Shown: one piece after another, positions 8,892 to 17,130 of the stretch | Layout of the letters: each line of letters starts with the position of its first letter | Numbering within the stretch: the stretch's first letter is position 1 | NCBI RefSeq assembly: GCF_016638705.1 | Contig: NZ_CP067341.1 | Coordinates: forward strand, 1,739,501-1,803,500 | DNA: 64,000 bases | Reading direction: 5' to 3' | Source: Lysinibacillus agricola | Lineage (GTDB): Bacteria; Bacillota; Bacilli; Bacillales_A; Planococcaceae | Translations under genes and position numbers: made by a program | Notes under the pieces: generated by a model | Told to the model about the DNA's origin: nothing | The model's input: only the letters and a program-made list of their open reading frames with translations | The model's database searches: none

Positions 8892-10400
8892 TCACTTGAT
8901 TTGTTGGATACCCATGCTAAGAGGGAATGTTTTCTTTACTTGTTTCAAGTCTTCTATATGTTGATTGTGTAACTCTAAAAAGGTAGTAAACGTTTTATTG
9001 CATAAGTCTTGATTAGGTTGCTGTAAATTTGTATCACTATTCATCAGTAAAAACGCACTATATAAATCTCGTTGTACGAGATGACTTCCAATTTGACTCC
9101 AACGTTGATGGAGTTTTTTCTTTTCATAACGATTCGTCACATGGTTATACTGACTGGCTCGGAAGGTTATCGTATTTACTTTCTGTATCGTTTGCTTTGT
9201 GTAACCTAATTTTTGATGGATGATTTCCACTAGCATGGCTGGGGCATGATTCCCAATGCTTTTTCCAAAACGCTTTTTAGATTGGATTTTGCCCTGTATA
9301 GTTGTTTTTGTTTCTTTTGCGCGTTTTGCCAATCCTTTAAAATGCATGGTTTCGATGTACACCTCATCGCCAAGAGACAAAATTTTATTTGCTAACGCAC
9401 CATGTTTTTCTTTGATGTAGGAAGCTTTCTTTCTATATAATTCTTTTACTTGTTCTTTTGTTTTTTGATAGTTTTTACTATATGTCCAACGGAGTTTGAC
9501 GCCATGTTTTATAGTCCCATCCTTTTTGAAATTGTTAGGATTGGTACTTCTACGACTTCTATCCAACTTGCGTAATAAACGTCTTTTTTGTTTCTCCAAT
9601 AAAGGTACTTCTGGAGCAAGTTGTTGGATGAAAACCGTTTCTTCTGAAACAATCGCAATGGTAGAAGGACCAATGTCAATACCTACTCGTTTTTGTTTTT
9701 GATAGGAATGTCGAAAGGCTCCTGTAGATGGAATTCTCTTGGCAGGAGGAATCCCATCCATCACAAGTTGTACGTAAAAAGTATGTTTTCCACGAATCAC
9801 TTTTTTGACTAGACGACAGTATTTAATGGTATGAAGAGCAAGGGACTCTTTTACAAACAAATCTTGTTTGCGAATACGAACAGGAAGGATTAATCCATTC
9901 CAAAAGACACTATTCTCTTTAAATCGAATGCCTGCTTTATTAGATTTCCCTTCTACAGAATGAAACATTCCGTACCGTTTAAAGTGTGCTTTGCTCCCTT
10001 TAAATAGAACATCTTGAACCGCTTTCCAGACAGTAGAGGCGATTTTCTGAGAAGTATTGCTATCTATATGTTTTTTATAGTTATGTTGATGCTTTTTAAT
10101 ATACGCATGCAGTTGATATTCACTTAATCCAAAAAGATTGACGAATGTTATCTAACTCTTTTTGCGATCTGCTTCAATTCTTTTTGAATCATTCGTTTTT
10201 TTCGCTTTTTGATAGCTATGTAATTGTTTTCGATAGTGTTTTGATTCTTGCATGAACGTATATTGTTTTACTGCATAAGACAAAGTTGTATTATAGAGTG
10301 TACGGGCAATTTCAAAACGTTTTAATAAGAGATCCTTTTGCCATGTATCTATAAGTAACTTGAGTTCTATAATAAAACAATCTTTCTTCCATTTCGTCAT
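8892..10400 (-). pseudogene. tnpB: TnpB RNA-guided nuclease, interrupted by paired frameshifts
   Basis: Two frames in the same register (10400-10152 and 10151-8892) make one TnpB of about 502 codons broken by TAG at 10152-10154. The stop comes from two compensating slips: a run of five A (minus strand, 10159-10163) where six would give RKKELDNIRQS, and a run of five T (10131-10135) where four would continue FGLSEYQLHAY. Nonsense therefore covers only about nine codons. The RuvC residues look intact: Asp in GIDIGPSTIAIV, Glu in EVYIETMHFKGLAKRA, Asp in VQRDLYSAFL. The CPxC zinc ribbon usual before the last Asp is replaced by FRASQYNHVTNRYEKKKLHQRW. As read, a full-length product is not expected without readthrough. 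Confidence 0.8.
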
Positions 10401-10656
10401 TACCCGTCACTCCTTTCTTTTTTGATTGTTTACAATATACAATATAAACATATGTTCTATAAAGAAAAAGCACTTCATTCCTCCCACCTCTGAAGAAGTG
10501 GGCTTCCTGAAGCTCACTTCTGTGAGAAAGACTTTATTCAGCTTTCTGTTATTCAGCCGGATTTTGAGAAAGCTATCGTTCGACTCCGAGAAATTTTGAG
10601 CTAGTATCAACAGGTTGTGGATGCATAAGCTACTAGGAAAATTGAATACATTGGTT

Positions 10657-11625
10657 TTACATGAAAAATTCCTTTAAATCAAGTGGAGTACCTGTTTTGT
10701 TGAGCCCAATTAATAATTTTAATCGCGCTTTTTGACCATTTATACCAGTTGCAAATATAGCTCCTAAGTCTTCCAGCATCTTACCACCACCAACATAGCC
10801 GTAGACACCTTCTGCGATGCCATTAAAACAACGGGATACGAGTATAACAGGTATATCACGCTCTAAAAGACTCTCAATACCCTTTACGACTGTCGGAGGA
10901 ACATTGCCTTGTCCAAGTCCTTCTAACACAACGCCATCATATTTGCATGCGAGTACCACATCAAGTAAATCAACCTCCATGCCAGCATACACTTTCAGCA
11001 TGGCCACTCGTTTTGGTAATCCAAGAATATCTACATATTGACGACGGATGGGGGCATGATGAAACAAAATTCTTGATTTAGTGATAAGTCCAATCGGGCC
11101 ATACTGTGGTGATTGGAAGGTATTTACAGAGCTGGTGCTTGTTTTTGTTGTATTAACAGCAAGATGTACCTCGTCATTCATAACTACAAGCACACCTTTT
11201 TCACGAGCTTCTTCATCCACAGCTACACGAACGGCTTCCATTAAATTATAAATACCATCTGCACCAAGTTCGTTGGAGGAGCGCATCGCACCCGTTAAGA
11301 CAATAGGAATCGATAAATCAGTTGTTAATTCTAAAAAATAAGCTGTTTCTTCTAATGTATCAGTACCATGGGTGATTACAACGCCATCGATTTGCTCTGC
11401 TGAAACTTTTTCGATAATAAGGTTTCGTAACTTAAGCATTTCTTTTGGTGTAATATGTGGTGAGGGAAGGTTAAAAGCTTCCATTTCAATAATCGTTGCA
11501 AGAGCGTCGAGCTTTCTGCTTTCCTTCATCAAAGGATTTTCCTTGTTTGGCATAACGGCGCCTTCATCACTCATTGCCATAGATATTGTTCCACCGGTAT
11601 GAATTAATAAAATTGTTTTTTTCAT
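10657..11625 (-). CDS. ansA: L-asparaginase, type I
   Basis: This 322-residue protein hydrolyses asparagine to aspartate and ammonia. The two catalytic threonine motifs are present: HTGGTIS near residue 9 and VITHGTDTLEETAYFLE near residue 84, plus TGAMR. No signal peptide is seen, so it is a cytoplasmic type I enzyme. The start ATG at 11625 follows AAAGGAGATATTATTTT. It stands alone on the minus strand between the insertion element and prsW, a place where B. subtilis has no asparaginase. Confidence 0.93.
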   Translation of the reverse strand: MKKTILLIHTGGTISMAMSDEGAVMPNKENPLMKESRKLDALATIIEMEAFNLPSPHITPKEMLKLRNLIIEKVSAEQIDGVVITHGTDTLEETAYFLELTTDLSIPIVLTGAMRSSNELGADGIYNLMEAVRVAVDEEAREKGVLVVMNDEVHLAVNTTKTSTSSVNTFQSPQYGPIGLITKSRILFHHAPIRRQYVDILGLPKRVAMLKVYAGMEVDLLDVVLACKYDGVVLEGLGQGNVPPTVVKGIESLLERDIPVILVSRCFNGIAEGVYGYVGGGKMLEDLGAIFATGINGQKARLKLLIGLNKTGTPLDLKEFFM

Positions 11626-11799
11626 AAAATAATATCTCCTTTTAAAAAGTTTTATGTCATTACATGGTATAATAATAGCAGTTTATCTTTATACAACTGA
11701 TATTTTTTGTCGAAAAAGAACGATTAATGTCGCAAAAGTTTTCCGACTAAGATATACGAATGTATTTTTTAGTGAGTTTCCAATAACCGACAGAGAAAG

Positions 11800-11946
11800 A
11801 GGAACTCAGACTATGAATTTCACATCCTGTGAAAACGCCAAAGTGCAACTTTATGTTGGTCTAAAGCCTCAGAGGATGTTATGGATTTTGCATTATCCTA
11901 ACATAATTTGAAATCTGAGAATAATTATGTCAAGGCGAAATTGATT
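11800..11946 (+). repeat. family B repeat, diverged remnant B5
   Basis: This copy retains GAGGAACTCAG, CACATCCTGTGAAAACGCC, AAAGCCTC and the closing GTCAAGGCGAAATTGAT, in family B order. Between them the sequence has decayed. It fills most of the 340-base ansA-prsW gap; the rest (11626-11799) shows no clear feature. Confidence 0.5.
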
Positions 11947-11965
11947 TTTGAAAGGAGCCGGCATC

Positions 11966-12646
11966 ATGATCATCTTATTATCAGCTGCCATTGCTCCCGG
12001 TCTAGCGCTTTTTAGTTACTTCTATTTGCGCAATCAGATGGCAACGGAGCCAAGAAGAACCTTACTTCAAACGTTTTTGTATGGCGCATTTTTAACGTTT
12101 CCTATCTTGTTCTTACAATATGTACTAACAGAGGAAGGGGTCTTTCGATATCTTTATCTACAAGATGTTGTTTTTTCTAGTGTAGTTGAAGAATTTTTTA
12201 AATGGTTTGTTCTTTTAATCGCTATTTACAATCATGTAGAATTCGATGATCCTTATGATGGCATACTGTATGGTGCAAGTATATCTCTTGGTTTTGCCAC
12301 AATCGAAAATGTTCTTTACTTATTTTCATTCGGTTTGGATACTGCATTTATGCGAGCTTTATTACCTGTATCAAGTCATGCTTTGTTCGGTGTTGTAATG
12401 GGCTATTATTATGGACGTGCCAAATTTTCGAAGTTCGCAAAGACGAAAGAAATGATTGCTATGGCGCTTTGTGCACCGGTAGTATTACACATACTATATA
12501 ATACAATTTTATCATTCAAAGGCTACTGGGTATATTTAATGATACCTTTTATGCTATTTTTGTGGTGGTTTGGGCTACGAAAAGTCAAACTTGCTCACTA
12601 TCACCTTGTGCAACATTTGCATATGAATAAAAAATATAAAGCGTAG
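11966..12646 (+). CDS. prsW: intramembrane metalloprotease PrsW
   Basis: This 226-residue multi-span protein matches the B. subtilis site-1 protease for anti-sigma-W factor RsiW. The hallmark VVEEFFKW (EExxK) is near residue 73, and further motifs are ATIENVLYLF and SHALFGVVMGYY. It should act in the membrane to start release of sigma-W under envelope stress. ATG 11966 follows AAAGGAGCCGGCATC; an in-frame TTG at 11948 lies before the ribosome site and is rejected. It precedes sleB, as in B. subtilis. Confidence 0.9.
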   Translation: MIILLSAAIAPGLALFSYFYLRNQMATEPRRTLLQTFLYGAFLTFPILFLQYVLTEEGVFRYLYLQDVVFSSVVEEFFKWFVLLIAIYNHVEFDDPYDGILYGASISLGFATIENVLYLFSFGLDTAFMRALLPVSSHALFGVVMGYYYGRAKFSKFAKTKEMIAMALCAPVVLHILYNTILSFKGYWVYLMIPFMLFLWWFGLRKVKLAHYHLVQHLHMNKKYKA

Positions 12647-12680
12647 AAATCTAAAAAAGATTTCTGCGCTTTTCTATTTT
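12638..12680 (+). terminator. terminator of prsW
   Basis: AAAGCGTAGAAATCT pairs with AGATTTCTGCGCTTTT, followed by CTATTTTTT. The left arm overlaps the last codons of prsW. Confidence 0.85.
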
Positions 12681-12688
12681 TTAACTTC

Positions 12689-13035
12689 TTTCAGCAAATG
12701 TCTTTTGTAGCGAAAGCAAAGCGTCAGCTACAGAAATCTTCCACCTCTATAGGTGGTGAGATGAATGCGGATTTAAGTTACTTTTCAGTGGGTGTCCAAA
12801 CACCTGCTGAAATAGAGGAACTCAGTCTAAGAACGCCACGTCCTGTGGCAACGACTGAGTGACCAACATCGTGTTGGCCCAAAGCCTTTGGCGGATGTCA
12901 CGGAATCGGAAAGGAGTTCACATAGGATGTTAGCCTAAGATCATCGCATCCATGCGATAACGGCTAACTGACCTGCGTCACGCAGGCCTAAGCACAAAGC
13001 CGATTCCGGACGCAATTTTGCCTCGGCAAAATTGA
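12689..13035 (+). repeat. family B repeat, longest copy B2
   Basis: This is the fullest family B copy, about 347 bases. Landmarks in order: TTTGTAGCGAAAGCAAAGCG, a CCACCTCTATAGGTGG palindrome, GTGGGTGTCCAAACACCTGCTG, GAGGAACTCAGTCTAAG, CCACGTCCTGTGGC, CCAACATCGTGTTGG, GGCGGATGTCACGGAATCGG, an extra 70-base insertion of small hairpins, CCGATTCCGGACGC and the terminal CAATTTTGCC/GGCAAAATTG palindrome. It fills the gap between the prsW terminator and sleB. Confidence 0.85.
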
Positions 13036-13087
13036 TATGTATAAAATGAGTCGTTTGTTTCAAGCTATGGAAAAAGGAGTGATGATA

Positions 13088-13909
13088 ATGCGTTTAGTAA
13101 GCATAATTTTTGCTTTGATGCTAGGGATTAGTCTATTTGCTATTCCGCAAAATGACGCCATTGCATTTACCGAGCAACAGATTTCTCGTGGTGCTTATGG
13201 AGATGATGTAATTGAATTGCAGGCAAGGCTACAATTCTTAGGATTTTATAAAAGTAAAATTGATGGCACGTTTGGCTATAACACATATTGGGCTTTACGA
13301 AATTTCCAAGAGAAATATGGTTTACCAGTGGATGGGATAGCCGGCGCTAAAAACAAAAAAACTTTATCTGGATATTCAGATTACGATGAAGGATGGGTTA
13401 AAGCTCAATTAAATGCAGGCAATCAATTTACCTATTATGGTGGCATGCCACTTGAGCAGCAAGTGAGAACAAACACTGGCGGCGGAGGTGGTGGAGGTAA
13501 AAGTAGTGGTAGTAGTAATAATAATGGCACCAAAACACAAGTTCCTCCTAAGTATACTGACAAAGATTTACAGTTAATCGCGAATGCGGTTTATGGTGAG
13601 GCTAGGGGAGAACCTTATGAGGGTCAGGTAGCAGTAGCGGCTGTTATTTTAAACCGTCTGGAAAGTTCTGAATTCCCAAACACTATTTCAGGCATTATTT
13701 TCCAACCATTAGCTTTTACAGCGGTAGCGGATGGGCAAATTTGGCTAGAACCAAACCAACGTGCAAAAGAAGCCGTTCTGGACGCTATGAATGGCTGGGA
13801 CCCTTCAGAAAATGCACTTTATTATTTTAATCCGAAAACAGCAACAAGTAAGTGGATTTGGTCACGACCTCAAATTAAACGAATTGGAGAACATATTTTC
13901 TGTTCATAG
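13088..13909 (+). CDS. sleB: spore cortex-lytic enzyme SleB
   Basis: This lytic transglycosylase degrades spore cortex during germination. The 273-residue precursor has a signal peptide (about 1-26), an N-terminal peptidoglycan-binding domain (GAYGDDVIELQARLQFLGFY...VDGIAG), a Gly/Ser/Asn linker (GGGGGGG) and a C-terminal hydrolase domain with the catalytic-region motif VYGEARGEPYEGQVAVAAVILNR. ATG 13088 is chosen because AAGGAG lies 8 bases upstream. ypeB follows after 15 bases, the conserved bicistronic pair normally made in the forespore; I see no convincing sigma-G promoter. Confidence 0.93.
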   Translation: MRLVSIIFALMLGISLFAIPQNDAIAFTEQQISRGAYGDDVIELQARLQFLGFYKSKIDGTFGYNTYWALRNFQEKYGLPVDGIAGAKNKKTLSGYSDYDEGWVKAQLNAGNQFTYYGGMPLEQQVRTNTGGGGGGGKSSGSSNNNGTKTQVPPKYTDKDLQLIANAVYGEARGEPYEGQVAVAAVILNRLESSEFPNTISGIIFQPLAFTAVADGQIWLEPNQRAKEAVLDAMNGWDPSENALYYFNPKTATSKWIWSRPQIKRIGEHIFCS

Positions 13910-13924
13910 AAAGGAGGAAAACAA

Positions 13925-15208
13925 ATGAGAACTATGCTCGTTATACTTACCGCGGCAGTTATTGGCTTAGGGGCATACAGCATTCATATGCACGGAGAAA
14001 ATGCAAGTTTACAACGTACTGTGCTAGCTCAGTACACAGATACATTAACGGATGCATCTGAAAAATTATCTCATTTACAACGATCTGTTTCACAATCTCT
14101 ATTGTTCCGAGATGATCAAGCGATTCACAATGAGTTAGATTCTGTTTGGCGACTAAGCTCTGAAGTTCGATCTTCTATATCTAATATTCCTGTCGGACAA
14201 GAACTCTCGAATCAATGGCTAGGTTATTTAGGTCGCCTTGGAGATGAGGCGAAGAGAACAGCTAAAACAGGAGATTATCAAGCTTGGCGAGAAAAAATGC
14301 CACAAGTATCCACAAATTTACAATCACTTTCAGACGAATGGTCAGCTGCAACCGTCGATTTTTATAAGAATGATGGTAAAATGGACGTCTGGTTGCAACA
14401 AGTAGATAGTAAGGCCCCAAGTACAACATTTGATAATGTACAAAAGACATTAAAGGGTTACAGTGAAAAGGATTTCCCACTTACATTAAGTGAATCGGAT
14501 TGGCAGAAAAAAATAGAACTTAAAGCATTACAAGATTCAGTCATTACTGAAAAAGAAGCATTGGAAAAGGTTAAATATTTATTCCCTATTATAAAAGACG
14601 CAACCTTTACTGTTACGAAAAGTAATGATACTTCACCATATCCGTTTTATCATATCCAATTCCATCAAGGTATTCGTTTAGGGTATGTCGATCTAACAGA
14701 AAAGGGTGGGCATTTATTATCCTATTTAGTGGAACGTCCAGTGGATGAGGCAAGGCTATCACAAGATGAAATTATTAAAAAAGCTGAAGAAAATTTAAAA
14801 CGACTTGGAATGAATGATGTTGCATTTGTGGAATCTCGTGAAAACCATCAAGCATGGCATGTGACATTTGCACGTGTTCACCCTGGTGATAATGCGTTGA
14901 TCTATGCAGATGGCGTGCAACTAAAACTTGCTAAGGATACTGGTGAGTTACTTGGGGCAAATGCAATGGAATATATTCAAGAAGAGACGATTAAACCACA
15001 AACTGCAAAACCAATTGATTGGAAAACATTTTTCGATAATGATGTAAAAGTAGAAGAAGTGAGAAATATTTATACTGATAACGGACAATATGAGCAACGC
15101 CTTTGTTATGAGGTGATTGCGCTCCGCGATGGAAACACGCAGGAAACATTTAGAATTGTCATTGACGCTGAAAATCATAATGTCTTAAAAGTGGAATATT
15201 TAACGTAA
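13925..15208 (+). CDS. ypeB: germination protein YpeB
   Basis: YpeB (427 residues) is the partner that stabilises and localises SleB in dormant spores; each needs the other for deposition. An N-terminal signal anchor (1-18) is followed by a helical region and C-terminal PepSY-like repeats, for example EVIALRDGNTQETFRIVIDAENHNVLKVEYLT at the end. AGAAAGGAGGAAAACAA precedes the ATG. Its tight spacing to sleB marks one transcript. Confidence 0.92.
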   Translation: MRTMLVILTAAVIGLGAYSIHMHGENASLQRTVLAQYTDTLTDASEKLSHLQRSVSQSLLFRDDQAIHNELDSVWRLSSEVRSSISNIPVGQELSNQWLGYLGRLGDEAKRTAKTGDYQAWREKMPQVSTNLQSLSDEWSAATVDFYKNDGKMDVWLQQVDSKAPSTTFDNVQKTLKGYSEKDFPLTLSESDWQKKIELKALQDSVITEKEALEKVKYLFPIIKDATFTVTKSNDTSPYPFYHIQFHQGIRLGYVDLTEKGGHLLSYLVERPVDEARLSQDEIIKKAEENLKRLGMNDVAFVESRENHQAWHVTFARVHPGDNALIYADGVQLKLAKDTGELLGANAMEYIQEETIKPQTAKPIDWKTFFDNDVKVEEVRNIYTDNGQYEQRLCYEVIALRDGNTQETFRIVIDAENHNVLKVEYLT

Positions 15209-15223
15209 TCTAAGAAAAAAACT

Positions 15224-15448
15224 GGCTCATCACTAGAGGACATAAAACGTGTATATAAGTTGATAGGAGTGAAGGCTGTGCGACTCATCCGGGGATCAGC
15301 GTCACAGATGAGACACTGGAGCGAGTGCAATAGAAAAACGAAGGCTTTAAAAGCATCACGTCCTGTGATCAAGCTTTCGTGACCGCCCAAGCGGCTCATC
15401 GTGCGCCCTGTCGAAACGGAAATCAATCACACGTTATGGTGATGAGCC
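15224..15448 (+). repeat. family A repeat, copy A3 with perfect terminal inverted repeats
   Basis: This 225-base element is bounded by GGCTCATCAC (15224-15233) and GTGATGAGCC (15439-15448), a perfect 10-base inverted repeat. Inside are GTTGATAGGAGTGAAGGC, GGAGCGAGTG, the CACGTCCTGTGATCAAG module, AGCGGCTCATCG and CGAAACGGAAATCAATC. It starts 15 bases after the ypeB stop and may serve as its 3' end. Both sides are A-rich, so no target duplication can be called. Confidence 0.85.
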
Positions 15449-15526
15449 AAAAAATCACCAGTTCATATAGCCAAAATGGGTATCTCATGCGATAATAAAG
15501 GTATATTTGTGTTCGGGGAGATGCTC

Positions 15527-16186
15527 ATGGAAATAAAAATTGGTACACAATTAGAACTTGAACCAACTTATACAGAGCGTATTGAAAAATTCCGCTGTAA
15601 AGTTGTAGAACAAAAAGACAATATTATTTACATCGATTATCCAATAAATATTGCAACAAATAAAACAGCATTTTTAATAGATGGTTCTGAATTTAGAGCA
15701 ACTTTTCGCACGGAGGACAACCAATCATTTGCTTTCAATACAGAAGTGATTGGACGTAAAGCTGGCAATATACCTATGGTTATGTTGCACTGTCCAAAGG
15801 TAGAAGACTTTATCAAAATCCAACGCCGTGAATATGTACGTGTGGAAACGCCTGTGGATATAGCAATACAGTTTAAGGATTACAAATATCAGCTAGTAAC
15901 AACAGATATTAGCGCAGGTGGTTTGGCCGTGTTCTTGAAAGGGGCAATTGCTTTCAAAGATGGTGATGAGGTTAAGTTAACAATCGTTTTACCATATGCC
16001 AATGGGGATGTAAAATACGTTGTCACAGATGCGACGGTTGTTCGTATAGTTGAAAAAGATAACAAAAAAATTGCAACTATACAGCTCACAGATACAGATG
16101 ATGTAGACCAACAGCATATTGTTCGCTTCTGCTTTGAACGTCAGTTAGTTAATCGTCGTAAAGAATTGAATCCTTTTGATGATTGA
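15527..16186 (+). CDS. ypfA: PilZ-domain c-di-GMP receptor YpfA
   Basis: This 219-residue protein has an N-terminal YcgR-like beta-barrel domain and a C-terminal PilZ domain. The c-di-GMP-binding signatures are present: RREYVRV (RxxxR) near residue 103 and DISAGGLAV (D/NxSxxG) near residue 132. In B. subtilis the orthologue (YpfA/DgrA) inhibits motility when bound to c-di-GMP. ATG 15527 follows GGGGAGATGCTC. It precedes cmk, as in B. subtilis. Confidence 0.9.
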   Translation: MEIKIGTQLELEPTYTERIEKFRCKVVEQKDNIIYIDYPINIATNKTAFLIDGSEFRATFRTEDNQSFAFNTEVIGRKAGNIPMVMLHCPKVEDFIKIQRREYVRVETPVDIAIQFKDYKYQLVTTDISAGGLAVFLKGAIAFKDGDEVKLTIVLPYANGDVKYVVTDATVVRIVEKDNKKIATIQLTDTDDVDQQHIVRFCFERQLVNRRKELNPFDD

Positions 16187-16287
16187 TTTTTTAAAGTCTT
16201 CCCAACTCTATTGGTGAGTGGCAAATTTCTATGAATTTTTGCAGGGAGTTTACACACCTTCAAATCGAGTAGTAATTTGATTTTAAG

Positions 16288-16316
16288 AAAGCCCTCTGCT
16301 AAAAGAGGGCTTTTTT
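16288..16316 (+). terminator. terminator of ypfA
   Basis: AAAGCCCTCT pairs with AGAGGGCTTT and is followed by T; it lies just before the cmk ribosome site. Confidence 0.85.
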
Positions 16317-16353
16317 ATGATACAATATGGTGTGATAGAAAGTAGGGGAGAAT

Positions 16354-17028
16354 ATGAAGAAAAACATTCAAATAGCGATTGATGGACCTGCTGGCGCTGG
16401 GAAAAGTACGATCGCCAAAATTGTTGCAGAGGCGCTTGGATTCACTTATATCGACACAGGTGCAATGTATCGTGCAGTTACGTATAAAGCAATGCAACAA
16501 AACATACATTTAGATGATGAAACAAAATTAGCAGAAATGCTAGCATCTAGCAAAATTGAATTAAAGCCTTCTCCTCAAGGGCAACTTGTCTTTTTGGACG
16601 GGAACAACGTGTCGGCAGAAATTCGTTCAAATGAGGTAACTTCATCTGTTTCACAAGTAGCGGCTCATGCTAAAGTGCGCGAACTATTAGTAACACAGCA
16701 ACAAAAGCTTGCTACTAATGGTGGTGTTGTTATGGATGGGCGCGATATTGCTACGCATGTGTTAAAGAATGCGGAGCTAAAAATCTATATGTCTGCAACA
16801 GTAGAGGAGCGAGCAAGACGTCGCTTTTTAGACAATCAAAAGCGTGGAATTGAATCTTCTATTGAAAAGCTTCAAGAAGAAATTGCCCTGCGCGATAAAA
16901 TGGATAGCGAGCGTGAAGCATCGCCACTAATTCAAGCAGAAGAAGCCATATTTTTAGATACGACAGCATTGTCAATTGATGGTGCAGCACAGGCCATTTT
17001 AAAATTAGCGCAAGAAAAAATGGTATAA
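16354..17028 (+). CDS. cmk: cytidylate kinase
   Basis: This 224-residue P-loop kinase phosphorylates CMP/dCMP with ATP. The N-terminal DGPAGAGKSTIAK is the Walker A loop; IDTGAMYRAVTY and VVMDGRDIATHVL are the nucleotide-binding motifs, and RRRFLDNQKRG is the lid region. ATG 16354 follows AGGGGAGAAT. The S1-domain gene follows, the usual cmk-rpsA pairing. Confidence 0.95.
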   Translation: MKKNIQIAIDGPAGAGKSTIAKIVAEALGFTYIDTGAMYRAVTYKAMQQNIHLDDETKLAEMLASSKIELKPSPQGQLVFLDGNNVSAEIRSNEVTSSVSQVAAHAKVRELLVTQQQKLATNGGVVMDGRDIATHVLKNAELKIYMSATVEERARRRFLDNQKRGIESSIEKLQEEIALRDKMDSEREASPLIQAEEAIFLDTTALSIDGAAQAILKLAQEKMV

Positions 17029-17130
17029 ATCCTAAAATTTCAGACATTTTTTGAATTTAAAGGATTTATTTTTGTCTTTGTCTTCAATATCGAATAAAAT
17101 AGTAAGGGAAGATGCGAAGGAGGGTTACAT

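Larger units (their letters stand above)
8685..10600 (-). mobile_element. IS200/IS605-superfamily element carrying only tnpB
   Basis: The element holds an interrupted tnpB and no tnpA (Y1 transposase), so it would need a TnpA in trans. Its right end carries the hairpin CTCCCAC/GTGGGG at 8690-8714. The left end carries CTCCCAC/GTGGG at 10481-10502, followed by the small palindrome GCTTCCTGAAGC. Subterminal imperfect hairpins, rather than terminal inverted repeats, are the hallmark of this superfamily. The right boundary is placed near 8685, where the host reading frame stops. The left boundary is uncertain, somewhere between 10520 and 10650. Confidence 0.75.

Noticed and set aside
10152..10154. 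Programmed readthrough or recoding of TAG in tnpB
   Set aside because: Two compensating homopolymer length changes on either side explain the stop and the restored frame; no recoding signal is seen.
10407..10610. Minus-strand open frame of 67 codons upstream of tnpB
   Set aside because: It runs through the left-end hairpins of the insertion element and has no ribosome site or family likeness.
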